Assembly (NCBI GenBank): GCA_001599815.1
Contig: BCIA01000001.1
Location: forward strand, 2,236,934-2,300,933
DNA length: 64,000 nucleotides
Direction of reading: 5' to 3'
Origin: Furcasterigmium furcatum
Lineage: Eukaryota; Ascomycota; Sordariomycetes; Glomerellales; Plectosphaerellaceae
Each line of letters begins with the position of its first letter. The first letter of the stretch is position 1. The notes beneath the pieces were generated by a model. It was not told the origin of the DNA. It did not search any database and saw only the letters and a program-made list of their open reading frames with translations. This document shows positions 1 through 10,568 of the stretch, in pieces. Made by a program: the position numbers and the translations under genes.

Positions 1-1051
1 CGAGGCTGCTACCGGGAGCAGGCGATATGGCGGAGAATAATGGCTGGGGTTCGCATTGATCAAATGTTTCCCGTCGAGATTGTGAGTCCGATGTTTATGC
101 GGTTTGTTTGAACGACTGATCAGGGTTGATAGCTGTTGGCATGGGCGTTGTGGCGGGCTGGAATGCGAGAAACAACAGTGGCCAATCTGACAGGTGAACT
201 TTTGCTGAATTGAAGCTTGATCAGGTCAGGTCAGGGGGGAAAGGAGGTCTCGCATTCTCAGGGGACTGTCTTTACTTTTAAGACGGACAATCCGGAAGTT
301 CGCCTGCCTACATGAAATACGGAGTCAAACTCCAGTCCCCGAGCAACAGCAGCTGGAGGAGGAGCAGCCCGCAGCAGCTCATGCACGACTTTGCCTCCTT
401 GAGTCTCGAGTCCATCGCCGTGCATCTGTTTACCCAGCAACCCGAGCGGTCAGCTGTTGTTTTGGCTCAGCCTTTGCCTCTAAAACGGCGCCATCCCAGA
501 CCATCGGCAGCGGAAACCAGTGGGGATTCGCGTGTTGCACTTGAGACGCTCCACTTGGTTCCAGGGGCCGGCTTCGCTGACGCAGGAACCAGCTGCAGCT
601 TGCGGCGGGGAGACCCCGCCCAATTTCCCGTACTATTTCTGACGCTGCCGAGCACGGTGCCTCACCTGTACCTGCCCGGGCCCCTCCACGTGATTTCCCG
701 TGGTGGTCGTGATCTACTTTCTGCTGACTCAGCCTTCTGGAACTTCAGAGCCCTGAAGTTATAGCGGTCTGCCTGCACGCGTCACGCGCCCACTGACACC
801 CCACAAAGACTTGGTCACACCTGCCTCAACTCACACCCGACTTCGCTTCCATGCAAAGGATTCACCCGAAAAGAGGCAGCATCGCCATTCACTGCTGCCT
901 ACTTACTACCATGAACACTCTCCCTCACACCCCGTAGCCACGCCGACCAAACCCCGGAAGCATGCCCTTCCAATCGTATATGATCCGGGGGATAGCTTCA
1001 CAGCGACCACTCACATACCTGGAGCACCCCGACATGTCGTAACGCATCGAC
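1..1051. other. Intergenic / 5' region of the DNA ligase gene
   Basis: No convincing coding region is seen. The short open frames here (for example 312-764 +) have no recognisable domain and overlap others on the opposite strand. The last 250 bases are C/A-rich, as in fungal leaders, and probably hold the promoter and 5' UTR of the ligase gene that starts at 1052. Confidence 0.5.
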
Positions 1052-4000
1052 ATGCCCTTCCCATTTGTTTTCGTCTGCGATTTGCTCGCGCAGATCGAGA
1101 AGTGTCACAACTCGGGCAACCAAGCTTCCTCCTCTCCCTCCGGCATCATCTCCCAATGGTTCAAGAAGCACCGGTCCGCCGTCGACCATCCATCCACCGA
1201 TACATCCGCGCTGTTCTCGACCCTCCTCCCCGAGAAGAGGACAGACCGTGTCTATGGCATCCAAGAGCCGACCCTCCACAAGATCATCGGCCGCGCCTTC
1301 TGTCTCGGAATATCTCGTCTGGCCCAGCTCAGGAGATATGAGCAGCCTGCAAGCGGCTTGGATCTCGCTGACTGCGTCGCCAGTATTCTCACTGAGACTC
1401 CCAACCCATCCTACAGTGCCCAGAGGCCTGTCACGGTCGAGGAGATCGACTCCTTGCTCCACGCCCTCGCCAGCACCTGTCGTTTTAGCTCGGCCGCAGT
1501 CCGTTCCTCCCGCCCAGCAGCCAAATTCGTAGACAAGAATGATCTCGGCACTCTATACTGCCGTCTCAGCTCGGTCGAGGCGAAATGGCTCACTCGCCTG
1601 GTCCTCAAGGCGTACGGCTCCGCTGCCCTCGATCCCAGGCTCGTCTACAGGCACTACGATAATCGCATGCCCGTGATCCTCCAGATCCAGGACAATTTCG
1701 ACGTAGCTTTAGACTCACTGCGTAAGCTGCGAAACGCCAACCCCCTGAACCTAGGCAATGTCTTGCACCAAATCAGACCAATCCTTGGGACCAAGGTCGG
1801 CCGCCAGGACTGGCTCAAGGGCCGCAGTATCAAGCACTGCATCGACATGAGCCCGAGTCGCATCAGCTGTGAGAAGAAGATGGATGGCGAATACTGCCAG
1901 ATCCATGTCGACCTGAGCAAGGGCCGCAACTGTATCCAGATATTTTCCAAGAGTGCCAAAGACAGTACGCAGGATCGCGCCTCCCTTCACCCGTATGCCC
2001 GCCCACCCACCATTCAACATGACGTTCCGTGTGCTGACAGGATCCAGGGCTATTCGGGAATCTTTGCGACTTGGCCGCGAGTCGCCAGCCATCACCAATG
2101 GTTGCATTCTCGAGGGAGAGATGGTAGTCTACAACGACAGGGCAAGCCCATCTTTTCAACCACAGACCCCTCCGACTCAGGGCTGACCATTCAACAGAAA
2201 CGTAGAATTCTTCCTTTCGACAAGATCCGGAAATATGTCACCAGATCAGGCCACTTTATCGGCGTAGAGCAAGACTCCCCGTACGTACTGCTTCGCCATA
2301 TGTCAGGCGCAAGACAGCTGACCAGCCAGACCCGACTGCGATGAGCATCTCATGATCGTTTATTTCGATGCACTTCTGATCGACAATGAGTCCCTTCTAG
2401 GCCTCCCCCAAACAGAGCGCTTCGACCGGCTGCAGAGGCTCATCACGGGCCGCGCCGGACACGCCGAAGTCGTCGAGAGGCAGATCATCAACCTCGATCA
2501 ACGACTTGGAGCGTCGCATCTACGCAAGGCGTTTGCTCAGTGCATCGCTGCCCGTGGCGAGGGGCTGGTTCTCAAACCCGACGAGCCCTACTTCAACCTT
2601 GACGGGGCAGAGCGCAAATTTGCTGGTTGTCCCATCAAGCTGAAGAAGGAGTACGTTCAGGGGTTTGGTGATGTCGGAGATTTCGCCGTCGTGGGCGCTC
2701 GATACGACCCAGTCAGGGCGAAATCATATCGAATCCCGGGCATCAAGTGGACACACTTCTTTCTAGGATGCCTCACCAACAAAGAGGCTATACAGGCTCA
2801 TCAGGCTAAGCCTTGCTTCACGGTCATTGATTCAGTCGAGGTCAATCAATCACAGCTCAAGACATTAATGCTCTACGCCAATCCTATGCCGGTGGCTGCT
2901 GAGAGCAACAACGCCCTGAATCTGCAAATCCCTCAACGTATCATCTCCGGGAAGGGGCCCACGGTGGTTTTCAGCAACCCGCCCGTGTTTGACATCAGGT
3001 GCTTCTCCTTCACCAAGCTAGGAAACACTGGCTTCTGGACGCCTCGCTTCCCACAGGTCTCAAAGATCCATTTCGACAGAGACTTCATGGACACCGTGAC
3101 CTTCAGTCAGCTACAGTTGATAGCAGACGACAGCAAGTCGCTTGTGGGCCCGGCAGATAGCCAGGAGATGCAAGACTGGATCGCTGCCCTCGAGGCTGCC
3201 GACCCTCGTGGCCGGCCCGTCGATGCACAAAGTCAACTAACTGCGTCCTCGGCCATAACGCCATCACCGCGCACAGCTTCCACGCGTCAATCTCAACCCT
3301 CCAGCTTTTCTCCCTGTGAGAGTCCCACCAGAAGTCGGATGCGGATTGTAATTCACGATGACAGCCAGCACGCGCACTCCCAACCCCTTCCAAGCTCAGC
3401 TCCGCGGCCATCCGGTGCAACTGTGCCCTCGAGTCCCAAGAAGTCCGGCCAAGGAGCAACGCCGAAACGGAGCCTGACAAACATATCCGCCACAGGATCG
3501 GAAAACAAACGTCAGAAACTCCAGGCAAGCGAGGCTTCAGCTCTTCTGCCGCCGCAACAAACGAGCCAAGCTGAAGCATCGCAATCTCAGAATCGGGAGC
3601 CCCTTTCTACTATCAATATGAATGCCTCCCCGATCTTCAATAAACGCGACGATCCTCAGCCTTCTCCTCCTTCTCGAGATACTCGCAAACATACCGAGCC
3701 TACTACATTTAGCCCCGCAGCCCCTGCAACTGTTGTCGAGATGACATCTGCTCAATCTTCGCCGGTCAAGGATAGCACCTCGGCACTCCCAACACGCATG
3801 TCTCACCCATGCCGCCTCGCCGGCAACAACTGCCTACTTCGCAACCGCGATGTCATCCTCTCCCCGTGCGTTGCCGGCCAGCTTCTCCTGACAGAGGACT
3901 TCCTCCCCACCCATGGCATCACGTCCTGGATCACCGATCCGCAGGACTGGACACAGCACCCTCCACCGGCTGCCAACACGACACTCCAGCAATCTGCACC

Positions 4001-4277
4001 CTCGTCATCCCCTTCCGCACAGCAGTCCAGCACCGCCCGCCGACGTATCAAGGTCTGCTTCGTCGAGAGAATGCGTGGTGACGCAACACGTGCCTTCATC
4101 GAACGCATCGAGGCACTCGACCTCCGCCTTGCCAACGGGGAGCGCGAGTATGTCGAGGTCTATGACTGGCGCGGACTTCAAGCCATGGATCAGTCCGAGA
4201 AATCGCACCGCGGTGCGCGTCCGGAGGGGACGAAGCCGCTGATGGATTCACTTGTTGGGCTGGCTGGGAGGAGATAA
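1052..4277 (+). CDS. ATP-dependent DNA ligase domain protein (ligase IV-like core, fungal-specific tail)
   Basis: I join four exons: 1052-1992, 2048-2141, 2198-2280 and 2330-4277, giving about 1021 residues. Ligase nucleotidyltransferase motifs appear in order: motif I CEKKMDGEY with the predicted AMP-accepting Lys near residue 276, motif III ILEGEMVVY, motif IV EGLVLKP near residue 450, and motif V IKLKKEY. The N-terminal ~260 residues look like the helical DNA-binding domain of eukaryotic ligases. The joins restore the segments SLHP-AIRESLRLG, NDR-KRRILPF and DSP-PDCDEHLMIVYFD in the order expected for the family. Intron 2 is GC-AG. From about residue 650 the protein is Ser/Pro-rich and low in complexity, ending in a more ordered ~170-residue block; I cannot recognise a standard tandem BRCT pair. 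It probably seals nicks in the nucleus. Whether it is Lig4 itself or a ligase-domain paralogue is unresolved, though the missing BRCT pair argues for a paralogue. Confidence 0.8.
1993..2047 (+). other. Intron 1 of the DNA ligase gene (55 bases)
   Basis: The donor is GTATGC and the acceptor CCAG, with GTGCTGAC as a likely branch site. An earlier CAG at 2040 would keep the original frame but loses the conserved motif III. Only the acceptor at 2047 puts ILEGEMVVY in frame. Confidence 0.75.
2142..2197 (+). other. Intron 2 of the DNA ligase gene, GC-AG type (56 bases)
   Basis: The exon ends ...AACGACAGG and the intron starts GCAAGC. It ends GGCTGACCATTCAACAG, with a standard branch site. No GT donor nearby gives a frame that joins motif III to the following KRRILPFDKIRKY segment. 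Confidence 0.7.
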
Positions 4278-5013
4278 GTCATGGGCCATCGAGAAGGAGC
4301 ATGACTGGGCTGGCATGGAAAACGGAACGGGGGAGTCACTGCATTGTCTGGCGTAAGGGTCCGGTCTGTTCGTTTGTAGCATAGCGCGGCGTTTCCTGAG
4401 ATACCCATTCTGTCCTCAATATTTGAGGTTACCTGCCACTAGCCCTGGGCGTGATGCACAAACCTCTTGTTACTATGGGTAGTTTCCTGTGATGCCCTTA
4501 CCTCGAGACAACAACTTAGAGACCTTGAAAGCACACCCGTCCCTGTACCTATATGTGTATTCTCTGACAGCAGCCGAGTCATGCTAACCAGGTCCACCCT
4601 TTGAGATGTCGCCGAATGACTCAGCTGGTGATCCGGGCCACATCCGCGGGTATCCGGGCTCCTCCATTCCACGATGGCATCCCTGTCATCCTCTGCCGAA
4701 ACAGTCTCCTCGGCCGCGTCCGACCCACCGCCTTGTCCCAGCGCTTGAGTCCAGATCATGCCGCGCACCCGGCATGCGCCACCTTGGGCGATTTTAGTCT
4801 CAGAATACCTCGAGAACGCCGTGGTCTCAGCAGGCATGGCGAATCGAAGCAGTCGGGATCTCCTATTGGTTATTGGAGGTTGAGGCAACCGGTGTTCAAC
4901 TCATAATATCGCGGCCTCCCTCTGCCATCCCATCTGTCGCGTTTTCTGGTTGAATCTCCAAAGATCTCAGGACTACGCACGCAGGCAGCTTCCGGAGCCG
5001 GTACGCTTGTCAC
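4278..5013. other. Intergenic, between ligase and membrane-protein genes
   Basis: Contains the ligase 3' end and the upstream region of the next gene. A 149-codon minus-strand frame (4439-4888) has no recognisable domain and I do not call it. Confidence 0.45.
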
Positions 5014-6907
5014 ATGGCCAGGAAACACACGTTCATCCCTCTCGAGGACCGCGGAGGCGCTTCCCCTGAACGCTATGTCTTCCAGGGTCTTCCCGCTGCC
5101 CGCCGCTCCCGGGCCTGGGTGTTCCTCCAGTTGTTTGTGAGCTGGCTGTTCACTCTGGCAGCGTCCTTGGCGTTGTTCGCCGTGCTGTATTTCTACTCCG
5201 AGGTCATGGACATCATGGACAAGACGACCAAGCGACAGTACAACGCCATCATCACTGGCCTCTCCATTATTCTGGGCCTGTCCGTGACTCGGGGGCTGAA
5301 TGAGATGGTCGGCATTCTTCGCTGGTGGGTTTTGAGCCGGCGGTACTACTCTGTCGGCAAGGTAAGCGGTTCTCTTGTCGTTTGGGTATTTCTCTGGGTA
5401 GTATCTAATGACGGTCTCAGATCGAATTGATCCTCCAAGCCGAGAGCGTACGGCAGGTCATCATACTTGCCTGCCGGACGAAGAGACTCAAGGTGCAAGC
5501 ATCAGCCATCTTCTGGTTCTTGCTGGTCGTGGTAAGGACTACTAGTATTCTCGTGTCTGCTGGAATCAAATGACTGACCTCTCAGGCATCCCAAGTAGCC
5601 GTCGCCATGCTGGGCCTCTCCTACAGTGTCGAGGTGGCCGATGACCAGGCCCTCGTTGTGAACCCCGGCCAGGTCTTGGTCCCGGACATGAGCAACATCG
5701 AGTTGATCGGTAGCTTGCAGGGACAGGATACTTCTCCGTCCGTGCTGGAATATATGGCGAACAGGTCAGTGAATGCAGGGTATCATCATGTCGCTCCCTC
5801 TCGTTGACCCTTGCCGATAGTTACGGTACCATGTCCATCACATACAACACCGACACGGAGGACGAGGCCCCCGTCGAAGGCCAGCTCCGTGATGCTGCTG
5901 ATCCCCTTATGTTCTGTGGCGACTCGTTTGGCGACTCGTACTGTCGATACGTCTTCTACGAACGGGCAGCCCCCAAGAACAACACCGACGGCGTTGATGA
6001 CGATGACGACAATTCGATGCGCCTCATCGCCGCCACCTCTCGCAGCATCAATGCCACGGCCCGCTGCGAGGCCTGGACTGTCCTCGGCATCTCAGACGCA
6101 GACCAAGACAACGTCTCCCTCAGCACAAACACCAGCCAGCCCCTGAACGTCACGTTCCCGCTCATCGCGGGCGGAAACCAGACAATCTACCTCACCGACA
6201 CCAACAGCTCCTGCGGCCGCGGCTGCGCCGCCATCTCCGCCATGGAAATCTCCCCGTCGGCCTCGTGGTACTACAGCTGCACGCTCACCGTCGGTCCCGT
6301 CGCCAACGCCACCCAGCCGCAGCACGAGGTTAGCGTCGACGTCCGCACACTCGCGGCCCGCAGCATCGCCCTCATGGGGTTCCTCGCCGAAGAGGCAGGC
6401 GGGCTGCAGCTGCAGATGTACCCCTCCCAGTCGGCGTTCGGTTTCCCCGCCGATGGCGCCGCGGACGCCATGGCGGCGAAGATGGCGCGGTTCGCCATCG
6501 GCGTGGTCGCCGTGACGGCGGAGAACAACTCGCCGGTCTCGGTACGCGGCACGGTGCCGGAGCAGGCCGTGACGCTGAAGGTCGAGCACTGGGGGTACGT
6601 GCTCCTGATCCTGATGCTTGTGACGATGTTCCATTTCGTGTTCGGCGTCGTAACGGCCTTTCTGGCGACCCGGGCCGTGATTCCCACAGGGGGGCCCGTC
6701 GCGCAGTCGCAGATTCTGAGGCCCATCGCGAAGTATCTGTATCACGGGGAGAAGAGCGGCGAGGGAACGAGGAGGTGGATGTACAAGAGTAGGTATATCG
6801 GGAGCGAAGGACGGTATGATCTATACATGGAGGAGCAGGACACGGGGAGGATGGACGATAGGAAAGGGAGCTCGTCACAGAGTTCATCTGATGGTGGTGA
6901 ACGATAA
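5014..6907 (+). CDS. Uncharacterised multi-pass membrane glycoprotein
   Basis: Exons 5014-5361, 5421-5531, 5586-5764 and 5821-6907 join in frame to about 574 residues. All donors are GTAAG/GTCAG-like and each acceptor follows a CTNAC or TTGAC branch site. Three hydrophobic segments lie in the first ~170 residues (near 33-58, 76-95 and 140-160). A long probable lumenal or extracellular region follows with many N-x-S/T sites, an Asp-rich patch and Cys residues. One more membrane segment (WGYVLLILMLVTMFHFVFGVV) comes before a basic, Ser-rich cytosolic tail. This plan of N-terminal helices, glycosylated loop and C-terminal anchor is common in uncharacterised fungal membrane proteins. I do not recognise the family and assign no function. 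Confidence 0.7.
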
Positions 6908-7813
6908 CACCAGAGAGGCGGGTGCTGGGAAGACAGCACGAGGGTCGCAAAATACATAACCTGTTCGGTTGAATTGTTGTCCAAATAGGTGTTCTTTCAA
7001 AGTACTTCAAGTTGATGAGGCAGTCCTTAGAGTTATCCCAGGACGTTATCTCAATTTCCTGAAGTTCCGAGAGAGATCATTTCGATTTTGCTGAGTTAAG
7101 ATGGAGGTCGTGTCGATTATCTGACTGCCGATCTGAAGCCAACTGGTTGCCCCTGGACATGGACAGCTCCAAGGTGCCCGAGGCAGGTGCTCTGCTTATC
7201 TAAGCAAGGAAGAGCGGGGTGCAAGCTCCCACTGGGTGAGGTGCTTGCCAGGCATCCGCTGAACTTGGAAGTTGTACTTTCTCCACATGGCGGCTCACTG
7301 GCTCTCGGAGTTCCTCTCCAAGTTCCTCTCCATCATCAAGAACAACAGGCAGCAACAGCTCCAGCGCCCTCTCCCGCCCTCAACAGCCCATCCAGACCTC
7401 TCGACGGGCCATATCGGTGTATGCAGCCCGGACTTAGACCCCGGCTCAAGGCTCGGCCTTCTCTTGTGGATCTGCTCGTGCGCGAGAACGCAGAGCAATC
7501 GAACCCACTGTCGCCCTCGTTTACGGCTACAAGGACTCGTCGGAGTCGGTCAAGCACAAGCGCAAGCACAAGCACCAGCACTGAGGGCGGTCCACCCAGC
7601 GAGCTGCCCAGCCCACCTGCATTGGCCCTGCCTTCTCCAGCTGTCGACGTAGTTGTAGCTCGAGCCTCTGCTCAACCTCTGCCCTCCTCTCCAACCAAAC
7701 CTCCTGCGCCCTTCCAGCAGCCGCCCACGCCCATCCTCGTGCTGCCCGACGAGGACCAAGACTCCATTTCCTCGAGCAGCCCTCCCTCGACTTCATCCAT
7801 ACCTAAGCCCGCC
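6908..7813. other. Intergenic and long C/T-rich leader of vma-1
   Basis: Holds the 3' end of the membrane protein gene and the vma-1 promoter and leader. The leader has an ATG at 7287 opening a 121-codon frame (to 7652) and another ATG at 7421 in frame with the vma-1 start and open all the way to it. The composition is very rich in C and short on stops, so these frames may be accidental. Confidence 0.45.
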
Positions 7814-10134
7814 ATGGCTCCCGTAAGCTGTCCCCCCGGATCGACCTCTCCTCCACCAGCCGTCGCCCTCCCAATCCCACGCATCCATCCACGCATCTCA
7901 ACCTCTTGCGCCTGAACACACCAAGCTCCCTGCGATGCCCAGCTCGACGACACTTCTTCCCTCTCCGACAGAACACCCACTGACCATTGTCTTCTTCACA
8001 GAAAGCGACCGATGGCGAGGATGGCCTCCAGCCAGGTACGTAGCATCAACACCAGACCTCCGTCTCTGCAAAGAGCTCCCGCATCATCACAACAGCTAAC
8101 ACCTTTCCTCCAGGCAAGATTTACTCCATCTCTGGGTCAGTTTGAGCTCTCCCGGCGGCGCCTCCCCAAATCCCTCCACACGACCGAAGCTAATCAACAT
8201 CTAGACCCGTCATTATCGCCGAAGAGATGCTCGGCGTCGCCATGTACGAGTTGGTACGTCCACACTGACACACCGAAGCATGCTCCTGGCCCCCCAAGCT
8301 CACCGTTATACAGGTCAAAGTAGGTCACGAGAATCTCGCCGGTGAGGTCATCCGAATCAACGGCGACCAAGCCACCATCCAGGTCTACGAGGAGACCGGT
8401 ACGTTCTCAGCCCTCGGTTCCTCCCCCCGATAACCCGCCCAGCCAGTTGACACAAGACAGCCGGCGTCACTGTCGGTGACCCCGTTTTCCGAACCAAGAA
8501 GCCCCTGTCCGTCGAGCTCGGCCCCGGTCTGCTCAACGGCATCTACGACGGTATCCAGCGCCCCCTCGCCAAGATCAGCGAAGAAGCCAAGAGCATCTAC
8601 ATCCCCCGAGGCATCGCTGTGCCCGCCCTCGACAGGGAGAAGAAGTGGGAGTTCACCCCCACCATGAAGGTTGGCGATCACATCTCCGGCGGCGATGTCT
8701 GGGGCACCGTCTTCGAGAACTCCTTCATCTCCACCCACAGGATCCTCTTCCCTCCCCGCGCTCGCGGCACCATCACCAAGATCGCCGGCAAGGGCAGCTA
8801 CACCGTCGCCGAGAACATCCTTGAGGTCGAGTTCGACGGCAAGAAGACCGACTACCCCATGATGCAGTCCTGGCCCGTCCGTGTGCCCCGTCCCACCACC
8901 GAGAAGCTCGCCGCCAGCCAGCCCTTCATCGTCGGCCAAAGAGTGCTGGATGCTCTCTTCCCCGGTGTCCAGGGCGGTACCATTGCCATCCCCGGCGCTT
9001 TCGGATGCGGCAAGACTGTCATCTCTCAGTCCGTCTCCAAGTTCTCCAACTCGGACGTCATCGTCTACGTCGGCTGCGGTGAGCGCGGTAATGAGATGGC
9101 TGAAGTCCTGAAGGATTTCCCCGAGCTCAGCATCGAGGTCGACGGCAGGAAAGAGGCCATCATGAAGCGCACCACCCTCATCGCCAACACCTCCAACATG
9201 CCCGTCGCTGCCCGTGAGGCCTCCATCTACACTGGAATTACGGTTGCCGAGTACTTCCGTGACCAGGGCCTTGACGTCGCCATGATGGCTGACTCGTCCT
9301 CTCGATGGGCTGAGGCTCTCCGTGAGCTTTCGGGTCGTCTGGGAGAAATGCCTGCCGATCAGGGTTTCCCCGCCTACCTCGGTGCCAAGCTCGCCAGTTT
9401 CTACGAGCGTGCCGGTCGTGTCCAGTCTCTCGGATCGCCCGACCGTCTCGGCAGTGTCAGCATCGTCGGCGCCGTCAGCCCGCCCGGTGGTGATTTCTCC
9501 GATCCCGTCACGAGTTCCACCCTCAGTATCGTGCAGGTCTTCTGGGGTCTCGACAAGAAGCTCGCCCAGCGCAAGCACTTCCCCTCGATCAACACCTCCC
9601 TCAGCTACAGCAAGTACACGGGTGTGCTGGATAAGTGGTACGAGAAGGATTACCCCGAGTTCCCTCGCCTCCGTGACCGCATCAGGCAGCTCCTCTCCGA
9701 CTCGGAGGAACTTGACCAGGTCGTCCAGCTCGTCGGCAAGAGCGCGCTCTCGGACCCCGACAAGATCACCCTGGACATCGCCACGCTCCTCAAGGAAGAC
9801 TTCCTGCAGCAGAACGGCTACTCCGACTACGACCAGTTCTGCCCTCTGTGGAAGACCGAATGGATGATGAAGCTCATGATGGGCTTCCACGACGAGTCAC
9901 AGAAGGCCATCGCCCAGGGTCAGAGTTGGGCCAAGGTCCGCGAGGCGACGAGCGAACTGCAGGCCAAGCTTCGCCAGCTCAAGTTCGAGGTGCCCTCGGA
10001 CGGCGAGGACGTCATCGTCAAGAAGGTGGGTGGCATCATGCGTCTACAGTGTCGGAAGGTTGCTAACAGCTCTGCAGTACGAGGCCATCCAACAGCAATT
10101 GCTGGACAAGTTCGCCTCTGTCATGGACGAGTAA
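7814..10134 (+). CDS. vma-1: V-type proton ATPase catalytic subunit A
   Basis: Seven exons (7814-7822, 8002-8035, 8114-8135, 8205-8253, 8314-8398, 8461-10025, 10078-10134) give about 606 residues, the usual length for fungal subunit A. It is the ATP-hydrolysing subunit of the V1 sector that acidifies vacuoles and Golgi-derived compartments. Visible landmarks are the beta-barrel start GKIYSISGPVIIAEEMLGVAMYEL, the P-loop GAFGCGKT (residues ~245-252), VGCGERGNEMAEVL, TSNMPVAAREASIYTG, MADSSSRWAEALRE and SPPGGDFSDPVT. No intein is inserted at the P-loop region where some yeasts carry one. The start MAP comes from a 9-base first coding exon before a GTAAGC donor. The five small 5' exons and the 3' end YEAIQQ..LLDKFASVMDE match the compact-exon style of Neurospora-type vma-1. 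Confidence 0.96.
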
Positions 10135-10568
10135 GCGGCGCCCTCGGGGCTGGGGTATATGGCCGGTCTTGGATCGAGCCGGCAGTGTTTCTGTCTGCAT
10201 TGTACGTCTCTGGGTTCGATAGATACATCATGGGAGCAGTTGCGCGGTTGTTCCCGTTCCTACAAGTCCTTGGTATGAGTAGGGATACTGAATTGAATGC
10301 ATTTGTTATGCCTGCTTTTCGGCTCGATACCACTCTGAGAGTTTCCGGGTGCACATGTGTCTCCTCTGGGCTAACGGTGGCAGCTATTTTCATATTTCAC
10401 ACTATCGGCATCACATTCTTGATTTATCTCACGACCCACGGTGCGAGGGGCTTATGGCTGATATATTCAAGTCTCACGGCTATGCTCTCGCATTCGATAC
10501 AATTTATGGATCAGCATTGGAACATTTTGCTTTTGGCCCACCCCCCGATAGCGACGAGATATCCCCAT
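10135..10568. other. Convergent 3' intergenic region (vma-1 / sphingomyelinase)
   Basis: About 430 bases between two facing stop codons. They hold the 3' UTRs of both genes; no other gene is seen. Confidence 0.5.

Noticed and set aside
8385..9890. 501-codon minus-strand open frame
   Set aside because: Antisense to vma-1; Gly/Asp/Leu-rich mirror of GC-rich codons with no domain.
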